A DNA stretch of 57,215 bases from Eubacterium xylanophilum ATCC 35991 (GTDB lineage Bacteria; Bacillota; Clostridia; Lachnospirales; Lachnospiraceae), in assembly GCF_000518685.1 (NCBI RefSeq), contig NZ_JAEB01000025.1:1-57215 (forward strand), written 5' to 3'. The position numbers and the translations under genes were made by a program. Below the pieces are notes generated by a model, which was given only the letters and a program-made list of their open reading frames with translations, was not told the DNA's origin and made no database searches. Within the stretch, counting starts at the first letter, position 1, and each line of letters starts with the position of its first letter. Positions 10,072 to 20,864 of this stretch are shown here, piece after piece.

Positions 10072-13000
10072 ATGTTACAGTCAAGTGATGAAATGCAAGA
10101 AACATTAAGATATGACAAGATTAAGATTCGTCTGGCATCACCTAGCAAGATTCGTGAGTGGTCACGAGGAGAGGTTAAGAAGCCTGAGACGATCAACTAT
10201 AGAACACTCAAGCCAGAAAAAGATGGTTTGTATTGTGAAAAGATTTTTGGACCAAGCAAGGACTGGGAATGTCACTGTGGTAAGTACAAGAAGGTACGTT
10301 ATAAAGGCGTTGTCTGCGACCGCTGTGGCGTTGAGGTTACTAAGTCAAGTGTAAGACGTGAGAGAATGGGACATATTGAGCTTGCAGCTCCCGTTTCACA
10401 TATTTGGTATTTCAAGGGAATTCCAAGTAGAATGGGACTTGTTCTCGATATTTCACCAAAGGTATTGGAAAAAGTTTTATACTTTGCTGCTTACATCGTT
10501 CTTGAGTCTGATGTTCCGGAAATCAAGACTAAGCAGATTCTCAGCGAGGCCGAGTATACAAAGGCCCGTGAGGATTATGGTGATGCATTCCGTGTAGGTA
10601 TGGGTGCAGAGTCAATTCAGGAATTGTTGCAGAGAGTAGATTTGGATGAGGAAGCTAAGACACTTAAAGCTGAACTCAAGACATCTACCGGACAGAAGAG
10701 AGCTAGAATTATCAAGCGTCTCGAGGTGGTTGAGGCATTCCGTGAGTCAGGCAATAAGCCGGATTGGATGATTCTCACAGTTATTCCTGTTATTCCACCA
10801 GATCTTCGACCAATGGTTCAGTTGGATGGAGGTAGATTTGCCACATCTGACATGAATGATTTGTACAGAAGAATTATCAATAGAAATAATCGTCTTAAGA
10901 GACTTTTGGAGCTTGGAGCCCCAGATATTATCGTTCGTAACGAGAAGCGTATGCTTCAGGAGGCAGTTGATGCCCTCATCGATAATGGACGTCGCGGCAG
11001 ACCAGTTACAGGTCCTGGTAACCGTGCTCTTAAGTCACTTTCAGATATGCTCAAAGGTAAGCAAGGACGTTTCCGTCAGAACCTTCTTGGTAAGCGTGTT
11101 GACTATTCAGGACGTTCGGTTATCGTCGTTGGACCGGAGCTTAAGATTTATCAGTGTGGTTTGCCTAAGGAAATGGCAATCGAATTGTTCAAGCCTTTTG
11201 TTATGAAAGAGCTTGTTGACAAACAAATCGCACACAATATCAAGAATGCCAAGAAAATGGTAGAGAAGTTAGAGCCAGCAGTTTGGGATATCCTTGAAAA
11301 GGTAATCAAGGAGCATCCGGTAATGCTTAACCGTGCTCCTACACTTCACAGACTTGGTATTCAGGCATTTGAGCCAACTCTCGTAGAAGGAAAGGCGATA
11401 AAGCTTCATCCATTGGTATGTACAGCCTTCAACGCCGACTTCGATGGAGACCAGATGGCCGTGCATCTTCCACTTTCAGTTGAGGCACAGGCCGAGTGTA
11501 GATTCTTGTTGTTATCACCTAACAACCTTTTGAAACCATCTGATGGAGGTCCTGTGGCAGTACCTTCTCAGGATATGGTTCTCGGTATTTACTATCTTAC
11601 ACAGGAGAGACCGGGAAGCAAGGGTGAAGGCAAGATCTTCAAGAACATGAATGAGGCTATTATTGCATACGAAAATCAAGAGATTACACTTCATGCCAAA
11701 GTTAAGATTCGTCGCGAGGGAATTAATTCCAAGGGCGAGGTTGAGCAGCGCGTGATCGAGTCAACTCTCGGAAGATTTATCTTCAATGAGATTCTTCCGG
11801 AAAATCTTGGATTTATCGACAAGTCTCTTGATGAGAACTTCCTCAAGTTGGAGGTAGACTTCCATGTAGGAAAGAAGCAGTTGAAGCAGATTCTTGAGAA
11901 ATGTATCAATAACTATGGTGCAACTCAGACTGCAGAGACACTTGATGCAATTAAGTCACTTGGTTATAAGTACTCTACAAGAGCTGCCATGACTGTATCT
12001 ATTTCAGATATGAAGGTGCCTGAGTCTAAGAGTGAGATTCTCAGTGATGCAGAGAGTACAGTAGAAGAGATTACAACTCAATTCCGTCGTGGTCTTTTGA
12101 CAGAGGAAGAGAGATATAAAGCAGTTATAGAGACATGGAATGAGGCTGATAATCAGCTTACACATGCCCTTATGGATGGTCTTGATGCATACAATAACAT
12201 CTTTATGATGGCTGACTCCGGAGCCCGTGGATCACAGGCACAGATTAAGCAGCTTGCAGGTATGCGTGGATTGATGGCTGATACAACAGGTCGTACAATC
12301 GAACTTCCTATCAAGTCAAACTTCCGTGAAGGACTTGACGTATTGGAGTACTTTATCTCAGCTCATGGAGCTCGTAAAGGACTTTCAGATACAGCTCTTA
12401 GAACAGCCGATTCTGGATATCTTACACGTCGTTTGGTTGACGTATCACAGGAGCTTATCATCCGTGAGACAGACTGTTGTGAGGGAACTGGTGAGATTCC
12501 AGGAATGGAGATTAGCGCATTTATGGAGGGCAAGGAAGTTATCGAGTCCCTCGAAGAGCGTATCACAGGTAGATATGCATGCGAGGATATGTATGATGAT
12601 AACGGCGAGCTTATCGTAAAAGCTAATCACATGATTACAAGAAAGCGTGCAGCTAAGATTGTAAATACTAAGGCTATTATCGATGCTGGTGTAAAGGCGA
12701 AAGTTAAGATTAGAACAAACTTAACATGTAGATCACACATCGGTATTTGTGCAAAATGTTATGGATCTAACATGGCAACAGGTGAGCCGGTACAGGTAGG
12801 AGAAGCAGTAGGTATTATCGCTGCTCAGTCTATCGGAGAACCTGGTACACAGCTTACAATGCGTACTTTCCATACCGGAGGAGTTGCCGGTGACGATATC
12901 ACTCAGGGTCTTCCTCGTGTCGAGGAGTTGTTTGAGGCAAGAAAACCTAAGGGACTTGCTATCATCTCTGAGATTGCCGGTATTGTTGAGATCAAGGATA

Positions 13001-13845
13001 CAAAGAAGAAGCGTGAAGTTATCGTCAGAGATGATGAAAATGGTCAGTCAAAGACTTATCTGATTCCTTACGGTTCACGTATTAAGGTAATGGACGGTCA
13101 GGACATCGAGGCCGGTGACGAGTTGACAGAAGGTAGCGTAAATCCACATGATATCCTCAAGATTAAGGGTATTCGTGCAGTTCAGGATTACATGCTTCGT
13201 GAAGTTCAGCGTGTATACAGGCTTCAGGGTGTTGAGATTAACGATAAGCACATCGAGGTTATCGTTCGTCAGATGCTTAAGAAGATTCGTATCGAGAACA
13301 ACGGAGATTCTAACTTCTTGCCGGGAACACTTGTTGATATTCTTGAGTTTGATGATATGGTTAAGGAACTCACAGAGCAAGGTCTTGAGCCACCTGAAGG
13401 AAAGAGAATTATCCTTGGTATTACTAAGGCCAGTCTTGCAACAAACTCATTCCTTTCAGCAGCATCATTCCAGGAGACAACCAAAGTCCTCACTGATGCA
13501 GCAATCAAAGGAAAGGTTGATCCATTGATTGGATTGAAGGAAAATGTTCTGATTGGTAAGCTTATTCCTGCCGGAACAGGTATGAAGAGATATCGCAATA
13601 TCTCACTTTACAGTGATTTGGTAGACAGTCTCGAGCCACCTGCTAAGGTTCCGGAAGAAGAGGAAGTTGATTTCTCAAGTCTAATTCCAGGTGAGAACAA
13701 GGATGAAAAGTCAGTGTTTGATTCAAGTGATTTTGACGAGGAACTTGACGAAGAATTCAATGATTCATTTGACTTTGATATTGATGACGACGAAGAGTTG
13801 GATATCGATGATGATGTAGTTGATTCAGATAATACAGAAGAATAA
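10072..13845 (+). CDS. rpoC: RNA polymerase beta' subunit
   Basis: About 1257 aa. Visible marks are the zinc-binding segment [20 protein letters not shown], the catalytic [12 protein letters not shown] that holds the active-site magnesium, the second zinc cluster ([13 protein letters not shown]) and the trigger-loop region [20 protein letters not shown]. The start is uncertain between ATG 10072 and GTG 10063. The A-rich AAAGGA at 10054-10059 is too close to the GTG, so I prefer the ATG. The last 45 residues are an unusually long Asp/Glu tail ([20 protein letters not shown]). Transcription ends at the hairpin at 13883. Confidence 0.99.
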   Translation: MLQSSDEMQETLRYDKIKIRLASPSKIREWSRGEVKKPETINYRTLKPEKDGLYCEKIFGPSKDWECHCGKYKKVRYKGVVCDRCGVEVTKSSVRRERMGHIELAAPVSHIWYFKGIPSRMGLVLDISPKVLEKVLYFAAYIVLESDVPEIKTKQILSEAEYTKAREDYGDAFRVGMGAESIQELLQRVDLDEEAKTLKAELKTSTGQKRARIIKRLEVVEAFRESGNKPDWMILTVIPVIPPDLRPMVQLDGGRFATSDMNDLYRRIINRNNRLKRLLELGAPDIIVRNEKRMLQEAVDALIDNGRRGRPVTGPGNRALKSLSDMLKGKQGRFRQNLLGKRVDYSGRSVIVVGPELKIYQCGLPKEMAIELFKPFVMKELVDKQIAHNIKNAKKMVEKLEPAVWDILEKVIKEHPVMLNRAPTLHRLGIQAFEPTLVEGKAIKLHPLVCTAFNADFDGDQMAVHLPLSVEAQAECRFLLLSPNNLLKPSDGGPVAVPSQDMVLGIYYLTQERPGSKGEGKIFKNMNEAIIAYENQEITLHAKVKIRREGINSKGEVEQRVIESTLGRFIFNEILPENLGFIDKSLDENFLKLEVDFHVGKKQLKQILEKCINNYGATQTAETLDAIKSLGYKYSTRAAMTVSISDMKVPESKSEILSDAESTVEEITTQFRRGLLTEEERYKAVIETWNEADNQLTHALMDGLDAYNNIFMMADSGARGSQAQIKQLAGMRGLMADTTGRTIELPIKSNFREGLDVLEYFISAHGARKGLSDTALRTADSGYLTRRLVDVSQELIIRETDCCEGTGEIPGMEISAFMEGKEVIESLEERITGRYACEDMYDDNGELIVKANHMITRKRAAKIVNTKAIIDAGVKAKVKIRTNLTCRSHIGICAKCYGSNMATGEPVQVGEAVGIIAAQSIGEPGTQLTMRTFHTGGVAGDDITQGLPRVEELFEARKPKGLAIISEIAGIVEIKDTKKKREVIVRDDENGQSKTYLIPYGSRIKVMDGQDIEAGDELTEGSVNPHDILKIKGIRAVQDYMLREVQRVYRLQGVEINDKHIEVIVRQMLKKIRIENNGDSNFLPGTLVDILEFDDMVKELTEQGLEPPEGKRIILGITKASLATNSFLSAASFQETTKVLTDAAIKGKVDPLIGLKENVLIGKLIPAGTGMKRYRNISLYSDLVDSLEPPAKVPEEEEVDFSSLIPGENKDEKSVFDSSDFDEELDEEFNDSFDFDIDDDEELDIDDDVVDSDNTEE

Positions 13846-13882
13846 TATATTCATGAGTTTTTAACTTGATGAATTGGTATAG

Positions 13883-13920
13883 AAAATGCCCCCGCCGAAT
13901 GAAATCGACAGGGGCATTTT
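13883..13920 (+). terminator. Rho-independent terminator after rpoC
   Basis: Perfect arms AAAATGCCCC and GGGGCATTTT around an 18-base loop. Because it is A-rich on one side and T-rich on the other it can work in both directions, which suits the facing gene at 13968. Confidence 0.85.
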
Positions 13921-13967
13921 GTAAGGTGTGTGGTACAATACAAACATGATAACAAATTCAATAAAAT

Positions 13968-14603
13968 CTAGTCTACTTTCTTATCTTCTTTTTTATACTC
14001 TATTCCGTCTCGCCACGCCTCAAGTTTTTTGATTGTTGTATCAACTGTTTTGGAGCAAATTGATGGAAGTTCACCGCCCCATGACTTAGTTGCGGCTGAA
14101 AGTCCTTTTTTTACGGCATTTATCATTTTGTCGGCCATAGTGCTATCTCCGCCGCTAAGTGCCTGGGCCATCTCAACTAACCTGTTGCTGGTTTTCTCGA
14201 CTCCCCATTCGCCCTCTTCCTCATCGATGTCTTGTTTAGCTTGTTCTACGATTTGTGGATCGACTTTAATCTTGCCATTGGCAATATCATTGAAGAAATC
14301 AGAAAGTGTATTATATTTATCAGCTTGTCCAGTTAGCAATGAGTTGACTAGATTTTGCATGCGCTCAGTTTGTGCTGCTTGAGCACTTTTGAGCTGTTGT
14401 ACAACTGCAGAATAATCGATAGTTGCATTTTTGTTGGTGCTGCTATTGCTTACGGTTTCATCGCTATTTGATCCGGGTTCATATACAACACCTTGATTTG
14501 AAATCTCATTGTTAGCTGAATCTGTTGTTTTCTTGGAATTTTGATTAGAGGTCTTTCCCATATAACCGCTGTTAAGGGCATTTGTTACTGCTGAAATGCT
14601 CAT
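13968..14603 (-). CDS. Conserved protein of unknown function, Ser/Asn-rich N-terminus
   Basis: 211 aa, no signal peptide and no membrane segment. Residues 1-65 are Ser/Asn/Thr-rich and probably disordered. A helical domain follows with WGVEKTSNRLVEMAQALSGG and GLSAATKSWGGELPSICSKT. I recall similar segments in uncharacterised proteins of motile Clostridia but cannot name a function. The start is an ATG after GGAGG. It lies 101 bp downstream of the PBP gene on the same strand and could be cotranscribed with it. Confidence 0.6.
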   Translation of the reverse strand: MSISAVTNALNSGYMGKTSNQNSKKTTDSANNEISNQGVVYEPGSNSDETVSNSSTNKNATIDYSAVVQQLKSAQAAQTERMQNLVNSLLTGQADKYNTLSDFFNDIANGKIKVDPQIVEQAKQDIDEEEGEWGVEKTSNRLVEMAQALSGGDSTMADKMINAVKKGLSAATKSWGGELPSICSKTVDTTIKKLEAWRDGIEYKKEDKKVD

Positions 14604-14704
14604 TACATCGCCTCCTTGCCGGTGGATAATAATCCATTTTCAATACTATTCTTAATTATTTATCGACAAGGTGGCGAGAAAAGTTTATATGTTTGTGTAA
14701 AATA

Positions 14705-17119
14705 TTACCAATTGCTATAATGATTGCATTTCTCAGTTGGCTCAGTTCCGGCAACAAAATACTCTTTTATCTTGTTGGATGTAGAGCTGTCCTTCTTTAA
14801 AAGCTTTCCGCATTTTGTACAGATATAAGCGGATTTGATATCTAGAGGTTTTTCGAATTGTTTCTTTTCGTATTTTGAATTTATCTTTTCCATTATGGTG
14901 CGCCAAATTATTTTGTGATAGGTTGTATTGCTTTGACTATCATTGGCATCATATCCACCCCAAACACCTGCGGTTAGATAAGGTGTATAGCCAACAAACC
15001 ACAAGTCTTTGTTCTTTGTTGTAGTTCCTGTTTTACCCGCTACGGGCATATCTAGATTCTTAAACTTGAGTAGACCACCTGTACCTCTTGAAATAACGGT
15101 TCTCATGGCACTTGTTAGAAGCCAAGCAGTAGTGTCTTTGATAACTCGCTTGGAGCTTGGTGTGCTCATGATAACATCTGAACCGTCTACCGAGATTCCG
15201 GTCTGCTTTGGAGTGTTGTCCAGTAAAATATTCCCATCGTGATCCACTATCTTTGTATAGAAAGTTGCATCATTATGAATGCCACCATTGGCTATGGTAG
15301 CAAAGGCTGAAGTGAGCTCGAGATTGGACACACCATTGGTTAGACCTCCCAGCGCCATAGGAAGGGCTATGTCTGAGTATATCTTGCCGCTTGGTGAAGT
15401 ATATGTGTCCACCAGAGAAGTAAATCCTAAACTCATCAAATAGTCATATCCGGTTTTAGGAGTAACCTTTTCTAAAGTTTTAACTGCAACTACATTCATT
15501 GATTGCTCAATTGCTTTTCGAATAGTCACATCGCCGCGGTAGCCGCTGTACCAGTTCTTGACAGCTCTCTTTGTTCCGGGATAGTAATGTGGTTCATCGG
15601 TCATAATGGTGCCGAGGGTGAAGCCCATAGTGTCAAGTGCCGGAAGGTAGGTTGAGAGAATCTTAAATGTTGATCCGGGTTGTCGCAAGCTGGTAGTAGC
15701 TCTGTTGAGTGTACGACTTCCCGCTTTATCGCCTCGTCCACCGGCGATTGCACGCACTTGTCCATTGGCTTGATCCATGATGACAAATGAAGCCTGTGGT
15801 TCAAGTGAGAAGTGTATATTTTCACCTTCAACTTTAGATTTTTTGCCCTTGCTCATAGCTTTTTTGAATGCTTTAATAAGCTTTTTGGCTTTTTTCTGAT
15901 CAGTAAAGTAGAGGCTTATCTTTTTCTTCTTTTTTGCATACCAATTTTTCATGGATCCGGCGTTGTAATTATGACTTTTTCCTTTGGCATCCGTTACTGT
16001 AAGCTGATAATCAAGCATATAGCGAGAGTCAGCCGGATAGTATTTGGGATTGTCTATAACGCTATCCACAATCTTTTGCATGGATGTATTCTGTGTGGAA
16101 TAAATAGTCAGACCACCGCGGTAAAGTGCATTATATGCCTGTGTCTCGGTGTACCCAAGTTTTTCCTTCATGTCTTTGATTATCTGATCTATGAGGGCGT
16201 CGGTAAAGTATGAGTTTGCTTTCTTTGTGCCGCTCATAGCATTGTTTACTGCCTTGATTCTTGAGTAAACCTTGTCCTTGACTGCCTCTTCGTACTCGTC
16301 AGAGGTTATATATCCCTGATTCTTCATATAAGACAGCACAGTTAGACGCTTGGCAGCATTCTTCTTTGGATGTGTAATAGGATTATATCCAGAAGGATTT
16401 TGAGTAATACCCGCGATAACAGCTGCTTCACTTATTGTGAGTTTTGAAACATGTTTATTAAAATAGCGTTTTGCAGCCGCCTGAACTCCAAGGGTGTTCT
16501 GACCGAGATTTATGGTATTTAGATAATATTCCATAATCTGATTTTTTGAAATCTTGTTTTCGAGTTGGATGGCGAGATACTGTTCCTGGACCTTTCTCTT
16601 AAGTCTTTGAACCATGGTTTTTTCTTCTCCACCGCCAAATACCTGGTTTTTGAGAAGCTGCTGAGTTAGCGTACTGGCACCCTGGTTGAAGTGACCACCG
16701 TTGCTAAGTCCGGTAGCTGTGGCTCTCATAACGCCGTAGAGGTCTACGCCGTCATGCTTCCAAAATCTCTCGTCCTCTATGGCGACAAAGGCATTCTGCA
16801 AGTGAAGTGGAATCTTGTCAAGAGTTACATATTCGCGGTTGGCATCGCGTCCAACCAATGTCTGCAATAGGTCTCCTTTGGCAGACAGGATTCTAGTGGA
16901 GTAGCCATCCGGAATAACATTGACAGAATCAATTTTTGGAGCTGTCTCTATAATGCCGTTAAATATTCCGCTAGCTGAGCTAAATCCTGCCACGGCAACT
17001 AGAACGACTAGGATAACTGCCAGTCGCTCAATTGCTACTTTTATCTTAAATATTCTATGTGTTTTAGATGACTTGAGCTGTTTCATCTTGCGCTCTATGT
17101 CTTCTTTGCTATAACTCAC
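14705..17119 (-). CDS. Class A penicillin-binding protein (glycosyltransferase and transpeptidase)
   Basis: 804 aa bifunctional peptidoglycan synthase anchored by one helix (about residues 30-48). The glycosyltransferase 51 domain shows EDERFWKHDGVD (115-126, with the catalytic Glu) and QGASTLTQQLLKN. The transpeptidase domain has SxxK as PGSTFK, SxN as SMN, and KTG as GKTGTTTKNKD. The Cys-containing tail (YICTKCGKLL, EKCNHY) is usual for clostridial PBP1-type enzymes. The start is a GTG preceded by GAGG. It is divergent from a second class A PBP starting 266 bp away. Confidence 0.95.
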   Translation of the reverse strand: MSYSKEDIERKMKQLKSSKTHRIFKIKVAIERLAVILVVLVAVAGFSSASGIFNGIIETAPKIDSVNVIPDGYSTRILSAKGDLLQTLVGRDANREYVTLDKIPLHLQNAFVAIEDERFWKHDGVDLYGVMRATATGLSNGGHFNQGASTLTQQLLKNQVFGGGEEKTMVQRLKRKVQEQYLAIQLENKISKNQIMEYYLNTINLGQNTLGVQAAAKRYFNKHVSKLTISEAAVIAGITQNPSGYNPITHPKKNAAKRLTVLSYMKNQGYITSDEYEEAVKDKVYSRIKAVNNAMSGTKKANSYFTDALIDQIIKDMKEKLGYTETQAYNALYRGGLTIYSTQNTSMQKIVDSVIDNPKYYPADSRYMLDYQLTVTDAKGKSHNYNAGSMKNWYAKKKKKISLYFTDQKKAKKLIKAFKKAMSKGKKSKVEGENIHFSLEPQASFVIMDQANGQVRAIAGGRGDKAGSRTLNRATTSLRQPGSTFKILSTYLPALDTMGFTLGTIMTDEPHYYPGTKRAVKNWYSGYRGDVTIRKAIEQSMNVVAVKTLEKVTPKTGYDYLMSLGFTSLVDTYTSPSGKIYSDIALPMALGGLTNGVSNLELTSAFATIANGGIHNDATFYTKIVDHDGNILLDNTPKQTGISVDGSDVIMSTPSSKRVIKDTTAWLLTSAMRTVISRGTGGLLKFKNLDMPVAGKTGTTTKNKDLWFVGYTPYLTAGVWGGYDANDSQSNTTYHKIIWRTIMEKINSKYEKKQFEKPLDIKSAYICTKCGKLLKKDSSTSNKIKEYFVAGTEPTEKCNHYSNW

Positions 17120-17280
17120 AGAAAAACCTCGCTTTCAAAAAAGTTTATATGGTGGGACGTAACCGTGAAATTTGTGTTGTCACAGACTATTTCCCGTAAA
17201 TTTTATTATACCAAAATTTTGAGAAAAATGGAAGAGTGATTTGAGTTTACGCATACTTGCCTCGAGAGTTTTCGTAAAAC

Positions 17281-17310
17281 TTGTCAAGAATACAGGCATT
17301 GTGTTATAAT
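17281..17310 (+). promoter_or_regulatory. Promoter of the second PBP gene
   Basis: TTGTCA (17281-17286), 18-bp spacer, TATAAT (17305-17310), about 75 bp before the start at 17386. The same 266-bp divergent region also has a TATAAT on the minus strand (17210-17205) that may serve the other PBP gene, but with a weak -35. Confidence 0.65.
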
Positions 17311-17385
17311 AAATGATGTATGTTTTTTTGACAATAATATGATGGCGTAAGCTATCTACAAGATACAAGTGGAGGATGAATTATT

Positions 17386-19785
17386 ATGGCACAATCAATG
17401 CCGAAGAAAAATAAAAAAGTTAAGAAACACCCTAAGTTTTGGCTTGGATTCAAGATTTTTATACTTATAACGCTTTTGGCGATACTTACAGGAGGAATAA
17501 TATTCTATGTTAAGTATGGTAAAGATCTTATAAGATATAGAAATTCTGCAGTGGATCTTGTCAACAAGTCAACACAGGATACATTTATGGATTCAGAGAC
17601 GAGTATTGCTTACAATTACAAAGGAAAGCAGATGTGCGTATTGAAGGGAGACAAGGACTCTTATTATATGAGCATCAAGGAGATTCCTGAGTATGTGAAG
17701 AATGCTTTTATCGTAACTGAAGATAAAAAGTTCTATGAACACAATGGAATTGACGCAGGAGGAATTGTCAGAGCTGTTTGGACTCAGATTAAGAACAGAG
17801 GACAGATTACGCAGGGAGCTAGTACTATAACTCAGCAGCTGGCCCGCGGAACATTTTTGACTACTGAAAAAACATATGAGAGAAAGATTAAGGAAATATT
17901 CCTGGCACAGGAAATGGAGAAGAAGTATACTAAGGATCAGATCTTTGAGTTCTATCTGAATTCGATTTATTTCTCTAACGGATATTATGGTATAGAGGCG
18001 GCGGCCAAGGGTTACTTCAGCAAGAGTTGTAAGGAGTTAAGCTTGTCGCAGCTGGTGTTTTTGTGCGCAATTCCCAACAATCCATCTCTCTATAATCCAG
18101 AGACTCATATGGATAATACTATAAGCAGAAGAGATAGAATTTTGGCACAGATGTTGACGGATGGCGTAATTTCTCAGGCGGAACACGACCTTGCAACAGC
18201 TGAGAAAATCAAGCTTAAGCAGACGACTCCGAAGAAGAGAAACTATGTCCAGACATTTGTTATGTACTGTGCGACAAAGAAGGTTATGGAACTGAACGGC
18301 TTCAAGTTTATGTATGGATTCGACTCCGAAGAAGAGAAGAACCTATATGAAGAACGTTACAAAGAAGCTTATGATAATGCGCAAAAGCAAGTGCTAAACA
18401 AAGGATATAGAATTTATACATCGATTGATCTTAAGAAGCAGAAAGCGCTTCAGAAGGCAATTAATGATAATCTCAAAGATTTCAAGGAAAAGGGAACTGA
18501 CGGAACTTACAAGATGCAGGGAGCTGCAGTTTGTGTGGATAATTCTACAGGAAGGGTTGTTGCGGCAGTTGGCGGTAGGAGCCAGAATACTACTGGGTAT
18601 ACTCTCAACAGATCATTCCAGTCATTTAGACAGCCTGGAAGTTCGATCAAGCCTGTTATCGTCTATACTCCAAGCTTGGAGAGGGACTATACACCTGATT
18701 CTACAGTCCACGACTTCCAATTCAAGGGTGGACCGGCGAATTCAGATGGAAGTTACGCTGGATATATATCGCTTCGCTATGCGGTTGAAAAGTCCAAGAA
18801 TACCGTTGCATGGCAGCTTTTTGACAAGTTGACTCCTGAGGTTGGATTGCAGTATTTGTTAGATATGCATTTTTCAAAAATAGTCAAAAGTGATTACTAT
18901 AATGCAGCTTCCCTTGGAGGATTGACATATGGTTGTAGTGCCCTTGAAATGGCTTCTGCATATGCGACAATCGAAAATAACGGAAAATACCGTGAGCCAA
19001 CATGTATCGTGAAAATTACAGACTCTGAGGGGAATGAGATTGTCAAGGACAAGGTCGAGGAAAAGTATATATACGATTCAGTAGCAGCTAACGAAATGGT
19101 GGAGATTATGAAGGGAGTTCTTACACGTGGAACAGGTGTTGGTTTATCCCTTGATAATGGAATGATTGCAGCGGGAAAAACAGGAACCACTAATGATAAG
19201 AAGGATGGATGGTTCTGTGGATTTACACCATACTATACAACTGCAGTGTGGATTGGATGTGATACACCGGTAGCTATAGATAGTCTGACGGGTGCCAGTT
19301 ATCCTGGTCATACTTGGCAGGCGTTTATGAATGCGATTCATCAGGGGCTTGAAGTTATACCTTTCCAGTATGATGAAAGTGACGGTAAAAGCAAGAAGAA
19401 ATCTTCAAGTAGCTATAGTGGTTATAGCCAGAGAAGTAATAGCAACTATAGTAATCGCAGTGATGATAGTGATGACGATGAGGATGATGAGGGAGATTCT
19501 GAGGAGCCAAAACCTGAGAAGAAAAAGGTTACTCCGGCAAAGAAAAAACAGGATAATCAGGTTGCAGAGCCTGATCCTAATGCCGGACAGGATCCGGCTC
19601 CGGTAGCGGACCCTGCTAATAATCCACCGGCTAATAACCAGAATAATAATTCGAATAATAATAGCAATAATAATAATTCCAATAAATCGAATACTAATGT
19701 AGATGATGGAAATAGTACTAGTAACGATAATACGCAGTATAAGGAGGACGATACTACGTATAGTGATGATGAAGGTGGAGAGTAA
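17386..19785 (+). CDS. Class A penicillin-binding protein with Asp/Asn-rich tail
   Basis: 799 aa. A Lys-rich cytoplasmic N-terminus and one membrane helix (about 23-45) precede a GT51 domain with TEDKKFYEHNGID and QGASTITQQLAR. The transpeptidase domain carries PGSSIKPV (SxxK), SKN (SxN) and AGKTGTTNDKKDGW (KTG). The last 140 residues are low complexity: Ser/Tyr, an Asp/Glu run, Pro/Lys, then long Asn runs. This is probably a flexible extracellular spacer. GGAGG at 17372-17376 sets the start. It differs from the divergent PBP in sequence and tail, so the two are not a recent duplication. Confidence 0.94.
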   Translation: MAQSMPKKNKKVKKHPKFWLGFKIFILITLLAILTGGIIFYVKYGKDLIRYRNSAVDLVNKSTQDTFMDSETSIAYNYKGKQMCVLKGDKDSYYMSIKEIPEYVKNAFIVTEDKKFYEHNGIDAGGIVRAVWTQIKNRGQITQGASTITQQLARGTFLTTEKTYERKIKEIFLAQEMEKKYTKDQIFEFYLNSIYFSNGYYGIEAAAKGYFSKSCKELSLSQLVFLCAIPNNPSLYNPETHMDNTISRRDRILAQMLTDGVISQAEHDLATAEKIKLKQTTPKKRNYVQTFVMYCATKKVMELNGFKFMYGFDSEEEKNLYEERYKEAYDNAQKQVLNKGYRIYTSIDLKKQKALQKAINDNLKDFKEKGTDGTYKMQGAAVCVDNSTGRVVAAVGGRSQNTTGYTLNRSFQSFRQPGSSIKPVIVYTPSLERDYTPDSTVHDFQFKGGPANSDGSYAGYISLRYAVEKSKNTVAWQLFDKLTPEVGLQYLLDMHFSKIVKSDYYNAASLGGLTYGCSALEMASAYATIENNGKYREPTCIVKITDSEGNEIVKDKVEEKYIYDSVAANEMVEIMKGVLTRGTGVGLSLDNGMIAAGKTGTTNDKKDGWFCGFTPYYTTAVWIGCDTPVAIDSLTGASYPGHTWQAFMNAIHQGLEVIPFQYDESDGKSKKKSSSSYSGYSQRSNSNYSNRSDDSDDDEDDEGDSEEPKPEKKKVTPAKKKQDNQVAEPDPNAGQDPAPVADPANNPPANNQNNNSNNNSNNNNSNKSNTNVDDGNSTSNDNTQYKEDDTTYSDDEGGE

Positions 19786-19792
19786 GCGATAA

Positions 19793-20275
19793 CAGGAGAA
19801 AGAGAATATTCAGTCGTATCGCCAGGATAATCCTATTTGGGGTGATGATAAGATAGGAAAATCATCATTTACGCTTGCTTCGTCAGGATGCGTAATTACA
19901 TGTATTTCCTCAATGTTGTCTCTTACGGACAATGTGATGAATCCGCAAGAATTGAATTCTTATCTGACGGAGCATGGAGTTTTTGATGATGAGGGAAATC
20001 TTCAATGGGGAATTCTAGATGCTATTGAGGGGTTTCATGCTGAGGTGTTTAATGAAGTCAGTAGTGATATTATTGATAAGTGCCTGGCGGAAGGGAAGTT
20101 GCCCATTATAAAAGTTCACCAGAATAATCTCGTGAGTTATCATCACTTTATACTTGTGATTGGTGCTGAAGATGGAGAGTATATATGCATGGATCCACTT
20201 CAGGACCATTTAACGAAATTGAGCGAGTATAATAACAAAGTTTTTTCTATAAGATGCGTTAGCTATAATGGGTGA
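19793..20275 (+). pseudogene. C39-like papain-fold peptidase, with no ATG before its catalytic Cys
   Basis: The first in-frame ATG (19913) would give a 120-aa protein. However, homologous-looking coding sequence continues upstream to 19793 (QSYRQDNPIWGDDKIGKSSF, then TLASSGCVITC), so the likely catalytic Cys of a C39-like domain lies before that ATG. HHFILVIGAEDGEYICMDPL supplies the expected His and Asp/Asn region. No signal peptide is seen, and a stop at 19790 closes the frame. Either it is a 5'-truncated gene, or translation begins at a non-standard codon: AGGAGA (19794-19799) lies 8 bases before ATT 19808. The upstream PBP stops at 19785 in another frame. Confidence 0.6.
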
Positions 20276-20277
20276 AT
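20261..20277 (+). repeat. 17-bp direct repeat, left copy
   Basis: AGCTATAATGGGTGAAT, which contains the last codons and stop of the C39-like gene. An identical copy is at 20829-20845. The pair flanks the promoter and gene of the small secreted protein. Confidence 0.7.
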
Positions 20278-20321
20278 GAGAGTTTGTGCTGAAATTTGTG
20301 GTAAAAGATTTAAAAAATTAC

Positions 20322-20350
20322 TTGACAAACTGTGGTTTTTTTCTTATAAT
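20322..20350 (+). promoter_or_regulatory. Consensus promoter of the small secreted protein gene
   Basis: TTGACA (20322-20327), 17-bp T-rich spacer, TATAAT (20345-20350). Both boxes and the spacing are perfect consensus, so strong expression is expected. Confidence 0.85.
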
Positions 20351-20414
20351 TTTATAGGTGCTATTTCTTGTGCACAAAATTACACCAAAAATATAAATAC
20401 AAAGGAGAAAAACA

Positions 20415-20798
20415 ATGATCAAGTTAAAGAAAATAGCAGCGACAGCTATGGTGACTTGTCTTGCAATGTCTGCCGTGTTTGGGATTGCAGATGCAAAGGT
20501 AAAGATTGCTGAAGCCGATGGAAGAGGTGGAAGTGCGTCTTGTCAATTGAAAGGTAAATATGTTAAGGCAAGAATCTGGGTAGAAAAGAAAGCCAAAGGA
20601 TATGGATTTTTGTATATAAAAGATCCATTTATGTGGCATAAAAGAATGTTCGTATCTGGTAATGGTGGGGACAGAGTGGATAGGACTTATGAAAACCCAA
20701 AAACTAATCCTGGAGCAGGTAAGAATGCAGAATGGAAAATCCAAACTAACAATGCTTTCGGACGATTGAGAGTATCAAATAATTGGAATGAAGTGTAA
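20415..20798 (+). CDS. Small secreted protein next to an ABC export operon
   Basis: 127 aa. A clear signal peptide is visible (MIKLKKIAATAMVTCLAMSA, cleavage probably near GIADA). The mature part is about 95-100 aa, basic, with one Cys, and ends in TNNAFGRLRVSNNWNEV. The family is not recognised. Its position before a transporter operon recalls bacteriocins with dedicated immunity/export genes, but it lacks the lactococcin 972 pattern that I would expect. The start has AAGGAG at 20402-20407. The gene and its promoter are bracketed by a 17-bp direct repeat. Confidence 0.75.
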   Translation: MIKLKKIAATAMVTCLAMSAVFGIADAKVKIAEADGRGGSASCQLKGKYVKARIWVEKKAKGYGFLYIKDPFMWHKRMFVSGNGGDRVDRTYENPKTNPGAGKNAEWKIQTNNAFGRLRVSNNWNEV

Positions 20799-20828
20799 AT
20801 AGTATCTAAATACACTGTAAGGTGACTA

Positions 20829-20845
20829 AGCTATAATGGGTGAAT
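20829..20845 (+). repeat. 17-bp direct repeat, right copy
   Basis: Identical to 20261-20277. It lies between the small secreted protein gene and the permease gene. Here it is not part of a reading frame that continues the C39-like gene: that frame has a stop just before it. Confidence 0.7.
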
Positions 20846-20864
20846 AAACAAATAGAGGGAAAAA

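Noticed and set aside
20415-20798. Lactococcin 972-type bacteriocin
   Set aside because: The gene context is similar (secreted small protein plus ABC and large membrane protein), but the mature sequence lacks the pattern expected of that family, so only a neutral name is given.
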